This document shows positions 43,435-51,560 of a stretch of 58,932 bases of DNA, one piece after another (position 1 is the first letter of the stretch; the number at the start of each line of letters is the position of its first letter). Source of the stretch: CAZVAR01 sp964625225 (GTDB lineage Bacteria; Pseudomonadota; Alphaproteobacteria; JAJUGE01); contig CAZVAR010000007.1 in NCBI GenBank assembly GCA_964625225.1, positions 1 through 58,932 on the forward strand. Direction: 5' to 3'. Both the position numbers and the translations under genes were made by a program. The notes beneath the pieces are model-generated. The model worked only from the letters and a program-made list of their open reading frames with translations. It was not told the DNA's origin and did not search any database.

Positions 43435-44631
43435 CTACAGCCCCAGCACCGCCTTGGCGATGATGTTCTTCTGCACCTCGTTGGAGCCACCGGCGATCGA
43501 CATCGCGCGTGAATCGAAATAGTCGGGCGCCATCCGGAACAGATAGTCGGGCCCGACTGGCTCCGCGTTCCAACCGCCGCGGATCGCCTGCGGCTCGAAA
43601 GGCTGCGCGTACCAGGCTCCGGCCTCCATCATGAGTTCGTTGACGCGCTTGTAGATCTCGGCCGTACGCAGCTTCAGCAGCGACGCCTCCGGCCCCACCG
43701 GCCGATCCGCCGCCGATCCGGCGAGTTCGCGCAAGGAGGTCAGCTCGAGCGCTATCAGTTCCTGCTCGAGATCGGCGATCTTCCGCCGGAAGGTATCGTC
43801 CTCGTTCAGCGCGCGCCCGTCCGACCGCTCGGCGGCCGCAATCTCCTTGAGCTTGGTGAGTGCCCGCTTGCTGATGGAGATCCACGAAGCGTTCGAGCGC
43901 TCGTGACCCAGCAGATATTTGGCGATCCGCCAGCCGTCGCCCTCCTCGCCGACGCGGTCCGAAACGGGCACCCTCACGTCCTCGAAGAAGACCTGGTTGA
44001 AGGTGTGTCGCCCATCGATGGTGATGATCGGCCGGATCGTGACGCCTGGCCCCCGGAGGTCGATCAGCAGAACGGTGATCCCCTCCTGCTTCTTGCCGGT
44101 GTTCGCGGTCCGTGTCAGCGTGAACATCCGGTCTGCGCAATGGGCGAAGCTGGTCCAGATCTTGGTGCCGTTGACGACATAGTGATCGCCGTCGCGCACG
44201 GCCTTCAGCTGCAAGGAGGCGAGGTCGGACCCGGCACCGGGCTCCGAATATCCCTGGCACCAGATCTCCTCGCTCGTCAGGATCTTCGGTAGGTACTTGC
44301 GACGCTGCTCCTCGGTGCCGTAAGCCAGTAGCACCGGCCCGACCATGCGGGTCCCGAAGTGGATGGTCCGCGGCGCGCCACCCAGAAACACCTCGTCTTC
44401 GAAAAGGTACTTCTCGGTCGCCGTGAAGCCCGGTCCGCCGTCCTTCTTCTCCCAGTTCGTCGCGATCCAGCCCTTCTCCGAGAGGATGCGCATCCAACGG
44501 ACGAAATCGTCGCGCGTCAGTTCGATCCCGCGATCCACCTTGTCCTTGATGTCGCGCGGCAGATTCTCGCGGACGAAGGTCCGCACCTCTGCGCGAAATG
44601 CCTCCTCTTCGGGCGTGAACCGTAGGTCCAT
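43435..44631 (-). CDS. acyl-CoA dehydrogenase family protein, copy 2
   Basis: A 398-residue acyl-CoA dehydrogenase. Blocks are FTPEEEAFRAEVRTFVRENLP, GWIATNWEKKDGGPGFTATEKYLFEDE, GPVLLAYGTEEQRRKYLPKIL, IWCQGYSEPGAGSDLASLQLKA (flavin and substrate region), VVNGTKIWTSFAHCADRMF, and the C-terminal AGGSNEVQKNIIAKAVLGL. It resembles the protein at 45258 throughout and differs in subfamily from its neighbour at 42168. These enzymes often act on branched, dicarboxylic or ring-derived acyl-CoAs. Chain-length specificity cannot be inferred. The 44632-44980 gap upstream holds no gene I can support. Confidence 0.9.
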   Translation of the reverse strand: MDLRFTPEEEAFRAEVRTFVRENLPRDIKDKVDRGIELTRDDFVRWMRILSEKGWIATNWEKKDGGPGFTATEKYLFEDEVFLGGAPRTIHFGTRMVGPVLLAYGTEEQRRKYLPKILTSEEIWCQGYSEPGAGSDLASLQLKAVRDGDHYVVNGTKIWTSFAHCADRMFTLTRTANTGKKQEGITVLLIDLRGPGVTIRPIITIDGRHTFNQVFFEDVRVPVSDRVGEEGDGWRIAKYLLGHERSNASWISISKRALTKLKEIAAAERSDGRALNEDDTFRRKIADLEQELIALELTSLRELAGSAADRPVGPEASLLKLRTAEIYKRVNELMMEAGAWYAQPFEPQAIRGGWNAEPVGPDYLFRMAPDYFDSRAMSIAGGSNEVQKNIIAKAVLGL

Positions 44632-44980
44632 CTCGGCTTCCCTTTGGCTTGTGTCATCGCGGACCCGGCCGGCGGCCGGCCGGTGTTGTCGTCTCGATCC
44701 GGCTCAGAATAGCGGGCGGTGGAGACGCGGCAACAGGCGGCCCCCTTGGTAGCGATAGCCTGACCTCCCGCGGCGGCGATAGCACCGGTCGCGGGCACAG
44801 GCCGCCGTTGCTGCGTCGCAGGGGATTGCGCGGCCCCGCTTGAGGATCTGCGAGCGCGAGCGAACATCCTATTTGGTGCGCCCGGCGGTTCCGGCCATCC
44901 GCCCCGGCCTTCAGCAACCCGCCGCCGGTCGACTGCCATCTCCGGGCACCGGCCCGGCTGCTGACCAAGGAGGAACACCG

Positions 44981-45193
44981 ATGCAGGAGCACGTCTACAA
45001 GATCATCGAACTTGCCGGCTCGTCCGAGACGAGCATCGAGGATGCGATCCAGAGCGCCATCGGCCGGGCGACGCAGACACTGCACAATCTGCGCTGGTTC
45101 GAGGTCGTCCAGATCCGCGGACACGTCGCGAACGGACGGGTGCGCCATTATCAGGTCGTCCTGAAGGTCGGCTTCACCCTCGACGAGGAGTAA
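44981..45193 (+). CDS. dodecin flavin-storage protein
   Basis: A 70-residue protein that assembles into a hollow dodecamer binding flavins. The full family pattern is visible: HVYKIIELAGSSETSIEDAIQSAI, then the flavin-stacking Trp39 in LRWFEVVQIRGHV, then HYQVVLKVGFTLDEE. A perfect AAGGAGG lies 7 bases before the ATG, implying strong translation. It sits between convergent and divergent acyl-CoA dehydrogenase genes (44631 and 45258), all FAD enzymes, which suits a flavin buffer. It is single-gene and probably has its own promoter in 44632-44980. Confidence 0.95.
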   Translation: MQEHVYKIIELAGSSETSIEDAIQSAIGRATQTLHNLRWFEVVQIRGHVANGRVRHYQVVLKVGFTLDEE

Positions 45194-45194
45194 C

Positions 45195-45236
45195 CGCGGC
45201 GGGGCCGGATGCCCAGAGCGGGCCGGCTCCGCCGCG
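45195..45236. terminator. bidirectional terminator hairpin between dodecin and acyl-CoA dehydrogenase
   Basis: CGCGGCGGGGCCGG pairs with CCGGCTCCGCCGCG (14 pairs, one G-T) around a 14-base loop. It begins 2 bases after the dodecin stop codon and sits in the convergent gap. No T-tract is seen. Confidence 0.45.
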
Positions 45237-45257
45237 TCCGGTCAGAGGCCCGGCATC

Positions 45258-46457
45258 TCAGAGGCCCAGCATCCGCTTCGCGATGATGTTGTGCTGGATC
45301 TCGTTCGACCCGGCGAAGATGGAGACCTTGCGGTTGTTGAAGTAGTCGGCCGAGAGGGCGTTGGCGTAATCCGGACCGATCGGCTCCTCGTTCCAACCAT
45401 GTTCGAGCGCGCTGAGCACGAAGGGCTGCGCATAATTGCCGACGGCCTCCATCTTCAGCTCGGACAGCCGCTGGTGGATCTCGCTGCGCCGGATCTTGAT
45501 CATCGACGCCTCGTAGCCGATCTCGCGGTCCGCCGAGACGGCCGCCAGGAGCCGGAGCATCTGGATCTCCAAGGTCGTCAGCTCGATCTCGACCTCGGCG
45601 ATCTTCCGGGCGAAGGTCGGATCCTCGGCGAGCGGCCGGCCGTCCTTGACTTCCGCGGCGGCGATCTCCTTGAGCTGCCGCAGCATCCGCTTCTGGATGC
45701 CGAGCGCCCCGCCGCCCATCCGCTCATGGCCGAGCAGATATTTGGCGATGGTCCAGCCCTGGTTGATCTCGCCGACCAGATTCTCCTTCGGTACCTTGAC
45801 GTTGTCGAAGAAGACTTCGTTGACCTCGTGCGTTCCCTCGATCGTGATCAGGGGCCGGACCGTGATGCCGGGCGCCTTCATGTCGTCGATCAGGAGGAAG
45901 GAGATCCCTTCCTGCGGCTTTCCTTGATTGCTGGTACGCACGAGGCAGAAGATGTGGTCCGCCATGTGGGCGGCCGTGGTCCAGGTCTTCTGGCCATTGA
46001 CCACGAAATGATCGCCCTGCAGCTCTGCCCGGGTCTTGAGCGACGCCAAATCCGACCCCGAGCCCGGCTCCGAATAGCCCTGACACCACACGTCCTCGCC
46101 GGACAGGATGCGCGGCAGATATTTCTGCTTCTGCGCCTCGGTCCCGAACTTCATCAGTACGGGCCCGCACATGGTGATGCCGAACGAGATGAGGCGCGGC
46201 GCGCCGGCCAGATTGGATTCCTCGTCGAAGATGTACTTCTGCGTCACGGTCCACCCCGGGCCGCCCCACTCGGTCGGCCAGTTCGGCGCCACCCAGCCCT
46301 TCTCGTAGAGCGTGCGGTGCCAGAACATGATCTCGTCGCGCGTGAGCGCGTAGCCCTTCTCGACCTTGTTCGCGATCTCCCGAGGCAGCTTCGCCTTCAG
46401 GAAGGCGCGCACCTCCTCACGGAATGCATTGTCCTCGGGGCTGAATGCGAGATCCAT
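45258..46457 (-). CDS. acyl-CoA dehydrogenase family protein, copy 3
   Basis: A 399-residue acyl-CoA dehydrogenase closely similar in layout to that at 43435. Blocks are FSPEDNAFREEVRAFLKAKLP, GWVAPNWPTEWGGPGWTVTQKYIF, VWCQGYSEPGSGSDLASLKTRA, VVNGQKTWTTAAHMADHIF, NLVGEINQGWTIAKYLLGHERM and the end AGSNEIQHNIIAKRMLGL. ATG 46457 is preferred over an in-frame start 24 bases upstream that adds MGPARRRD. It is separated from the other dehydrogenases by dodecin on the opposite strand. The upstream 46458-46658 gap is shared with a divergent small gene. Confidence 0.9.
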   Translation of the reverse strand: MDLAFSPEDNAFREEVRAFLKAKLPREIANKVEKGYALTRDEIMFWHRTLYEKGWVAPNWPTEWGGPGWTVTQKYIFDEESNLAGAPRLISFGITMCGPVLMKFGTEAQKQKYLPRILSGEDVWCQGYSEPGSGSDLASLKTRAELQGDHFVVNGQKTWTTAAHMADHIFCLVRTSNQGKPQEGISFLLIDDMKAPGITVRPLITIEGTHEVNEVFFDNVKVPKENLVGEINQGWTIAKYLLGHERMGGGALGIQKRMLRQLKEIAAAEVKDGRPLAEDPTFARKIAEVEIELTTLEIQMLRLLAAVSADREIGYEASMIKIRRSEIHQRLSELKMEAVGNYAQPFVLSALEHGWNEEPIGPDYANALSADYFNNRKVSIFAGSNEIQHNIIAKRMLGL

Positions 46458-46658
46458 GTCGCGTCTCCGGGCTGGCCCCACCGGTTCTCGGCGGAAGGGT
46501 GTCGCTTGAAGCTACGCAGGGTACCGCGTCATTTCAAGCCTGGGACCGGATGACGGTCGCTGGGGTGGCCGGCGGTCCGTCCGCGCGATTCCGGCTTGAC
46601 GGACTTGGAACAAATCAGGAACACTGTGCCAGTGAGTCGGATTCGAGGAGCGACCGAG

Positions 46659-46967
46659 ATGAACCACACCCCCGTCTGCGGCACTGCCGACAGCATCTAC
46701 ACGGTCGATTATGATCGCCAGCCGTTCTGCCTCGTCCGCGCCCGCGACGTGCAGGAAGCGGCCAGCCTGGCCGGACGGCTGCTGGCCGTCGCCCTGCGCA
46801 GCGATGCCTCGCAGCGCAGCGGCGCGCCGGTGGTACGGCCGCTGTCACGCGAGCTGCCGAAGCTGCGGGTGCGCCGACCGACCGAAGCCGAACGCTGCCA
46901 GTTCGCCGCCCGGATCCGACGCAACGGCGAGCCGTCTCCCTATCTTACCGCCGTCATGGTCGGGTAG
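46659..46967 (+). CDS. small hypothetical protein
   Basis: A 102-residue protein of unknown function. The start ATG 46659 has GAGGAG 8 bases upstream. The sequence opens MNHTPVCGTADSIYTVDYDR and continues QPFCLVRARDVQEAASLAGRL, then an Arg-rich tail with RRPTEAERCQFAARIRR. It has no signal peptide or membrane segment. Just upstream, a 13-bp dyad (CACTG-TGC-CAGTG, 46622-46634) could be an operator. It precedes the Crp/Fnr gene by 155 bases on the same strand, but no functional link can be shown. Confidence 0.6.
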   Translation: MNHTPVCGTADSIYTVDYDRQPFCLVRARDVQEAASLAGRLLAVALRSDASQRSGAPVVRPLSRELPKLRVRRPTEAERCQFAARIRRNGEPSPYLTAVMVG

Positions 46968-47122
46968 CGGGCTGGGCGGGCCGGGCCGTCGTTCTACATT
47001 AGAAGCAGCACGGGTTCCCGAGGCGCCGAGCGCTGCCGTCGGGTGGGAGGTTGCATCGACCGGGCGCGGAGGGAACGGCCGGACGCGCCGGCCGAACCGC
47101 CTCCCTGCCGCAGGAGGCGACC

Positions 47123-47908
47123 ATGCCCGTCGACCAGGAGCAGGGCGCGCTGCTCAGGCGAGTCCGCGCATCGATCCCGCTTTCGGACGAGGAAACGGCC
47201 GCGTTGGCCGGTATCGAGCGCCGAATCTGCACGCTTCCCAAGGGGCGTGACATCATCGGCGCGGGCGAGCGCCTCGACGCGATCTACGTCCTCCAGGACG
47301 GCTGGGCGATGCGTCACAAGACCTTGATCGACGGCCGCCGTCAGATCGGCAACTTCCTGCTCCCGGGCGACTTCGTGTGCAGCGAGGCGCTGGTATTCCG
47401 GCATTCGGATCACACCGTCACCACCTTGACCGCGGCCAAGGTCGCGGTGGTCGAGAGGGCCGCCGCCGCCGAACTGGTCCTCGCCTACCCGCGCCTCGCT
47501 CTCGCCGTAACCTATCTGCGGGTCCGCGAGGAAGCGATGCTGCTGGAGCGCCTGCTCAGCGTCGGTCGGCGGACCGCCTACGAGCGGGCGGCCCACCTCT
47601 TCCTGGAGCTCTGGATACGGCTCGAGCCCCTCGGTCTCGTACGCGGCGGAAACATCGTTCTGCCGGTTACCCAGGAGCATCTGGCCGATTGCCTCGGCCT
47701 CAGCCCGGTGCACATGAACCGCACCCTGCAGCAGCTTCGCCGCGATGGACTGGTGCAGCTCCGACGCGGGCCGTCGCAGTGGGTCGTGGTCGTCGATGTC
47801 GACCGGGTGAGACGGGTCATAGATTTCGACGATCATTATCTGCATCGCGACGACCTCTGCGACGCATTGGCGGGGAGGTCGGCGATGTCTCCGGTGACGC
47901 TCGGCTAG
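47123..47908 (+). CDS. Crp/Fnr-family transcriptional regulator
   Basis: A 261-residue DNA-binding regulator. The N-terminal cyclic-nucleotide-binding-like beta roll (about residues 25-130) includes ERLDAIYVLQDGWAMRHKTLIDGRRQIGNFLLPGDFVCSEAL. The winged helix-turn-helix (about 175-240) reads VTQEHLADCLGLSPVHMNRTLQQLRRDGLVQLRRG. It lacks the N-terminal cysteine cluster of oxygen-sensing FNR, so it is unlikely to bind a 4Fe-4S centre that way. The glycine-rich start is excluded: ATG 47123 has GGAGG 5 bases upstream. The effector is unknown. Proximity to a CHASE2 cyclase 3.6 kb away is suggestive only. Confidence 0.9.
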   Translation: MPVDQEQGALLRRVRASIPLSDEETAALAGIERRICTLPKGRDIIGAGERLDAIYVLQDGWAMRHKTLIDGRRQIGNFLLPGDFVCSEALVFRHSDHTVTTLTAAKVAVVERAAAAELVLAYPRLALAVTYLRVREEAMLLERLLSVGRRTAYERAAHLFLELWIRLEPLGLVRGGNIVLPVTQEHLADCLGLSPVHMNRTLQQLRRDGLVQLRRGPSQWVVVVDVDRVRRVIDFDDHYLHRDDLCDALAGRSAMSPVTLG

Positions 47909-47980
47909 CCGACGTTCAGCGGAGGTTAAGGCGGTCGGGTGTACGCGTCTCTGCCTCATTGCGGCTCCGGAGACGCAGCG

Positions 47981-48301
47981 ATGACAATGACGAGACCTGC
48001 GGCCGACCGCACCGCGCTGCTTCAGGCCATGGGCCGCGCGGTGTGGGAGGCGCAGCACGACCCGCCCTGTGCCTGGGAGGAGGTCTCCGACCGCGCTCCA
48101 GAGCGTGGGCGCGACGTCATCGAAGCACTGCAGGCCGCGCTCGACGCGATCGAGCGCCTCGGCTATGTCATCGTCCCCGCGACCCCGACCGAGGCCATGA
48201 TCGAGGCCGGCTACGAGGCTTAGGACCGGCAGGTCGACGACCCGAGCTGGACCGTGGCCGATATCTGGAACGCCATGCGCGATTCCGGTCGCCGGGGCTG
48301 A
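47981..48301 (+). pseudogene. small conserved-looking protein gene interrupted by an in-frame TAG
   Basis: ATG 47981 (GGAG 8 bases upstream) opens an 80-codon frame, MTMTRPAADRTALLQAMGRA through PTEAMIEAGYEA, that stops at TAG 48221. The same frame continues for 25 more codons, DRQVDDPSWTVADIWNAMRD then SGRRG, to TGA 48299. The second part has the composition of a real C-terminus (SWTVADIWNAMRDSG). Either a nonsense mutation shortened the protein, or the TAG is read through. The truncated 80-residue product may still be made. Function unknown. Confidence 0.55.
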
Positions 48302-48553
48302 CGCCGCCGCCGGCCCTCGCAACGGCCGCATTCCAGCGATCCTGAGGGCGGTCCCCGCCGATCGCGATCGACCGAGAGGACCGGCGCGCCGCGGAACATC
48401 CTGTGCCGGCAGCGTTCGCCGCGGGATCCGACCGCCGGCCGGTCCTTCGTGTCGAACGCCGACCATATCCGGAAGTCGTGGCAACGCTCCGGTCTGCACC
48501 ACGGTGCCGATCTGATAAACAATGCGGCATCTGCCTGAAACGAGGGTTCTGGA

Positions 48554-49348
48554 ATGAGTGAGATTCCTCCGATGTTCGACCTGTCCGGCAAGGTCGCCGT
48601 CATCACCGGCTCCACCAAGGGGATCGGCAAGTCGATCGCAGAGCAGATGGCCGCGGTCGGCGCCAAGGTGGTCGTCTCCAGCCGGAAGGCCGACGCCTGC
48701 GAGCGGGTCGCCGCGGACATCAACGCGAACTGGGCGAAGTTCGGCGGTGCCGCGATCCCGCAGGCCTGCAACATTTCCCACAAGGACCAGTGCCACGCGC
48801 TGATTGACCGCGCGATCGGGGAATGGGGCCAGGTCGACATCCTCGTCTGCAACGCTGCGGTCAATCCGTTCCTCGGCTCGATGCGCGACATCCCCGAGGA
48901 GGCGTTCGACAAGACCATGAACGCCAATGTGAAGAGCAATCTCTGGCTGGTGAACGCCGTGGTGCCCGGCATGATCGAGCGGCGCGACGGCGTCATCATC
49001 ATCATCGGCTCGACCGGCGGCCTACGCGGAACCGCGACGCTCGGAGCCTACGGCATGTCGAAGGCGGCCGACATGCAGCTCGTCCGCAACATCACCGTCG
49101 AATGGGGCCAGCACAACATCCGCGCCAACTGCATCGCGCCGTCGCTGGTGAAGACGGACATGGCCAAGGCCCTGTGGTCCGATCCGAAGCGGATCGCGGC
49201 GATCGAGGACACGTACCCGCTGCGCCGCATCGGCGATCCGGAAGACGTCTCGGGCCTGTGCGTGATGCTCGCCTCTCGCGCCGGCGCCTGGATCGCCGGC
49301 CAGACCATCCCCGTCGACGGCGGCATGCTCGCCGCCGGCGGGCGCTAG
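48554..49348 (+). CDS. SDR-family oxidoreductase, tandem copy 1
   Basis: A 264-residue short-chain dehydrogenase/reductase. The cofactor motif is TGSTKGIGKS. The NAA motif is in VCNAAVNPF, catalytic Ser is in IIGSTGG, and the YxxxK pair is in YGMSKAADMQ. It ends AGAWIAGQTIPVDGGMLAAGGR. Blocks such as RIGDPEDVSG are typical of classical SDRs annotated as 3-oxoacyl-ACP reductase-like or alcohol dehydrogenases; the substrate is not clear. A GAGGG ribosome site precedes ATG 48554. Bases 48572-48735 are identical to 49429-49592 in copy 2. Confidence 0.9.
   Translation: MSEIPPMFDLSGKVAVITGSTKGIGKSIAEQMAAVGAKVVVSSRKADACERVAADINANWAKFGGAAIPQACNISHKDQCHALIDRAIGEWGQVDILVCNAAVNPFLGSMRDIPEEAFDKTMNANVKSNLWLVNAVVPGMIERRDGVIIIIGSTGGLRGTATLGAYGMSKAADMQLVRNITVEWGQHNIRANCIAPSLVKTDMAKALWSDPKRIAAIEDTYPLRRIGDPEDVSGLCVMLASRAGAWIAGQTIPVDGGMLAAGGR
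48572..48735 (+). repeat. 164-bp perfect direct repeat, copy A (5' part of SDR 1)
   Basis: Identical to 49429-49592 at an offset of 857. It runs from the Met codon of MFDLSGKVAVITG to the Trp-Ala of NANWA, then the genes diverge abruptly. Confidence 0.95.
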
Positions 49349-49413
49349 GCCGGAACCGGCATGCCCTCCATGACTCCGCACCAACGCTCACACGGAATGC
49401 TCGAGGATCACCG

Positions 49414-50205
49414 ATGACCATCCCCGCTATGTTCGACCTGTCCGGCAAGGTCGCCGTCATCACCGGCTCCACCAAGGGGATCGGCAAGTCGATCGCAGAG
49501 CAGATGGCCGCGGTCGGCGCCAAGGTGGTCGTCTCCAGCCGGAAGGCCGACGCCTGCGAGCGGGTCGCCGCGGACATCAACGCGAACTGGGCTCGCGGCC
49601 CGGGCGAGGCGATCGCCGTGCCCTGCAATGTCGGCTATCGCGACCAGTGCAAGATGCTGATCGACCGCACAATGGAGCGGTGGGGTCGTGTCGACAGCTT
49701 GGTCTGCAACGCGGCCGTGAACCCCTACATGGGCCCGCTGACCGAAATTCCGGACGAAGCCTTCGACAAAATCATGACCGTCAACGTCAAGGCGAACATC
49801 TGGCTGGCCGGCATGGTGCTACCGCAGATGGCCGAGCGGCGCGACGGCACGATCATTGTCATCTCGTCGGTCGGCGGCCTGCGAGGCAATCCCGTGCTCG
49901 GCGCCTACGGCCTCTCCAAGGCTGCCGACATCCAGCTCGTCCGCAACATCACGGCCGAGTGGGGCCGGCACAACATCCGGGCCAACTGTATCGCCCCGGC
50001 ACTGGTGCGCACCGACTTCGCGCGGGCGCTTTGGGAGGACCCGGAACGCTACAAGGCTGCCGTGACGAGCTATCCGCTCGGCCGAATCGGCGAGCCCGAG
50101 GACATCGCCGGTGTGGCGGTGGCACTGGCGTCCCGCGCCGGCGCCTGGTTCACCGGGCAGACCATCGTCGTCGACGGCGGCATGATGGCTGGGATCGGCC
50201 GCTGA
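49414..50205 (+). CDS. SDR-family oxidoreductase, tandem copy 2
   Basis: A 263-residue SDR paralogue beginning 65 bases after copy 1. It shares TGSTKGIGKS, has VCNAAVNPYMGP, catalytic Ser in VISSVGGLRG and Tyr/Lys in YGLSKAADIQL. It ends FTGQTIVVDGGMMAGIGR. The first 55 codons after MTIPA are the same DNA as copy 1; the remainder is similar in protein but widely different in DNA. The pair is probably one transcript, possibly with different substrate ranges because the divergent C-terminal half forms the substrate loop. Confidence 0.9.
   Translation: MTIPAMFDLSGKVAVITGSTKGIGKSIAEQMAAVGAKVVVSSRKADACERVAADINANWARGPGEAIAVPCNVGYRDQCKMLIDRTMERWGRVDSLVCNAAVNPYMGPLTEIPDEAFDKIMTVNVKANIWLAGMVLPQMAERRDGTIIVISSVGGLRGNPVLGAYGLSKAADIQLVRNITAEWGRHNIRANCIAPALVRTDFARALWEDPERYKAAVTSYPLGRIGEPEDIAGVAVALASRAGAWFTGQTIVVDGGMMAGIGR
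49429..49592 (+). repeat. 164-bp perfect direct repeat, copy B (5' part of SDR 2)
   Basis: Second copy of the block at 48572-48735. Flanks differ on both sides. Confidence 0.95.
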
Positions 50206-50216
50206 GGCGCACCGCG

Positions 50217-50247
50217 CCGCCCGGGCGTCGTAACGGCGTCCGGGCGG
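50217..50247 (+). terminator. strong terminator-like hairpin after the SDR pair
   Basis: CCGCCCGGGCGTCG pairs with CGGCGTCCGGGCGG (14 pairs including two G-T) around a TAA loop. It starts 11 bases after the SDR stop. No T-tract follows. The rest of 50206-50899 shows no gene; a weak promoter candidate is TTGAAG at 50602 with CATAAT at 50623 (15-bp spacing). Confidence 0.5.
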
Positions 50248-50899
50248 GCATCCATTGAAACCGCCGTCGATTCAAACCATTCCGACGCGTTTCCTGTCTT
50301 CTTTCTGAACGCGACCCGCTGGACGGCGAGCGGGGCCGAGTCGCTCGGGAGGATCGCCGGGCCGGACGCCGTCGGCCGCACTCTCGCGGGCCGGACCTCC
50401 AGCAACCACCCCACCGGATCGGCCAACGGCCTGTAATGAAGCGTTAACCTTGAGCGCCGCCGGCTTCACTGCAATCAAGACAAGACGCGGCTTTGAACAG
50501 CGGCGCCTCGCGGGACGTGGTCTCGCGCTCGGACCTTCCCCGATCAGCCGCCGTTGCCGCCTTCATTAAACCCGTGTCCCGGCGACATTTAGCGCTTGCA
50601 GTTGAAGCCCGCTTGCGTGTCTCATAATCGCAGGGGCAAGGTCAGGATGTGGGCTCGAAACTCATGGGCGGCATTGGCGGGCCCCCCGTCGGCCGCGACA
50701 GTGGACGCTCTCGACTGCGCTTACCCTGGTTCGGCTCGGCTGTGATCCGTTCAGGATATTGCGGTGGAGCCATTCGTCACCTGCCGGATGCGGAGTTGGT
50801 CGGGGCTTCGTGACGACCTGCAGGATGGCGGTCGGATTCGCTGCCCGACACAGAACCGGCCTTTGCGGCGGCCGGCTGGCGCATTGGAGCTACCTGGAG

Positions 50900-51430
50900 A
50901 TGATGAATCGACGGCACCACGATTCGAGCCCGCTTCTCATGCAAGAGGTCTCGGCCGTGGTCAAGTGGTACAATCCGACGAAGGGATTCGGCTTCGTCCA
51001 GCTCAATGACGGCTCCCCCGATGCCTTTCTGCACGTTTCCATCGTCGAGCAGTCCGGGCACGGCGATCTCCCCGAAGGCACGATCATCGTTTGCGACATC
51101 TCCGAGGGCCGCAAAGGACCGCAGGTGGCGGTGATTCATCGAATCGAGTCGTTCGGCGACGGATCGGCCGCCTCCCGCAGCCCCCGCGGCGACGGCTATG
51201 GCGCGCCTTTGGGTCCGGCTGGCGGCACGGTCGAGGGCCGGGTGAAGTTCTTCAATGCGGATAAGGGCTTCGGCTTCGTCAGCCCGGATGACGGCGGCAA
51301 GGATGTTTATATTTCCCTGCGCACGCTCCAGCGCATGAACATTGCATCTCTGGAGCCGAATCAATGGGTCCGGCTGACCACCCGCATGGGGCAGAAGGGC
51401 CCGATGGCCGACCGGCTCGAGTTGATCTGA
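50900..51430 (+). CDS. double cold-shock-domain protein
   Basis: A 176-residue RNA/ssDNA-binding protein with two cold-shock domains joined by a Gly/Ser-rich linker. Domain 1 (about 16-75) has VKWYNPTKGFGFVQLNDG with RNP1 and DAFLHVS as RNP2. Domain 2 (about 110-175) has VKFFNADKGFGFVSPDDGG with RNP1, but its RNP2 position reads DVYISLRTL, lacking the usual Phe-x-His. Double-domain CspA-like proteins are common in alphaproteobacteria. ATG 50900 is used; ATG 50939 (MQEVSAVVKWY) would still keep both domains. The long upstream region may carry a temperature-responsive leader, but none is demonstrated. Confidence 0.88.
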   Translation: MMNRRHHDSSPLLMQEVSAVVKWYNPTKGFGFVQLNDGSPDAFLHVSIVEQSGHGDLPEGTIIVCDISEGRKGPQVAVIHRIESFGDGSAASRSPRGDGYGAPLGPAGGTVEGRVKFFNADKGFGFVSPDDGGKDVYISLRTLQRMNIASLEPNQWVRLTTRMGQKGPMADRLELI

Positions 51431-51471
51431 CCGAACGGGCGGCAGCCACAGCGCCACCGCTGCCCGTTCGG
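51431..51471 (+). terminator. terminator-like hairpin after the cold-shock gene
   Basis: CCGAACGGGC, directly after the stop codon, pairs perfectly with GCCCGTTCGG at 51462-51471 (10 bp). The 21-base loop can fold further. No T-tract follows. Confidence 0.45.
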
Positions 51472-51560
51472 ACGCCGTGCGGATCGCCGCGGCAAGTGCC
51501 CCGAACCTCGCTTCGTGGCACGGGACGGCGGTCGCTCCCTCGAACCCGCTGCGGTGACCC

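Noticed and set aside
45195..45236. tRNA or structured RNA gene after dodecin
   Set aside because: It is a single hairpin without cloverleaf features; its place between convergent genes fits termination.
47123..47908. FNR-type oxygen sensor
   Set aside because: The N-terminal cysteine cluster needed for the 4Fe-4S centre is missing; cysteines are single and scattered.
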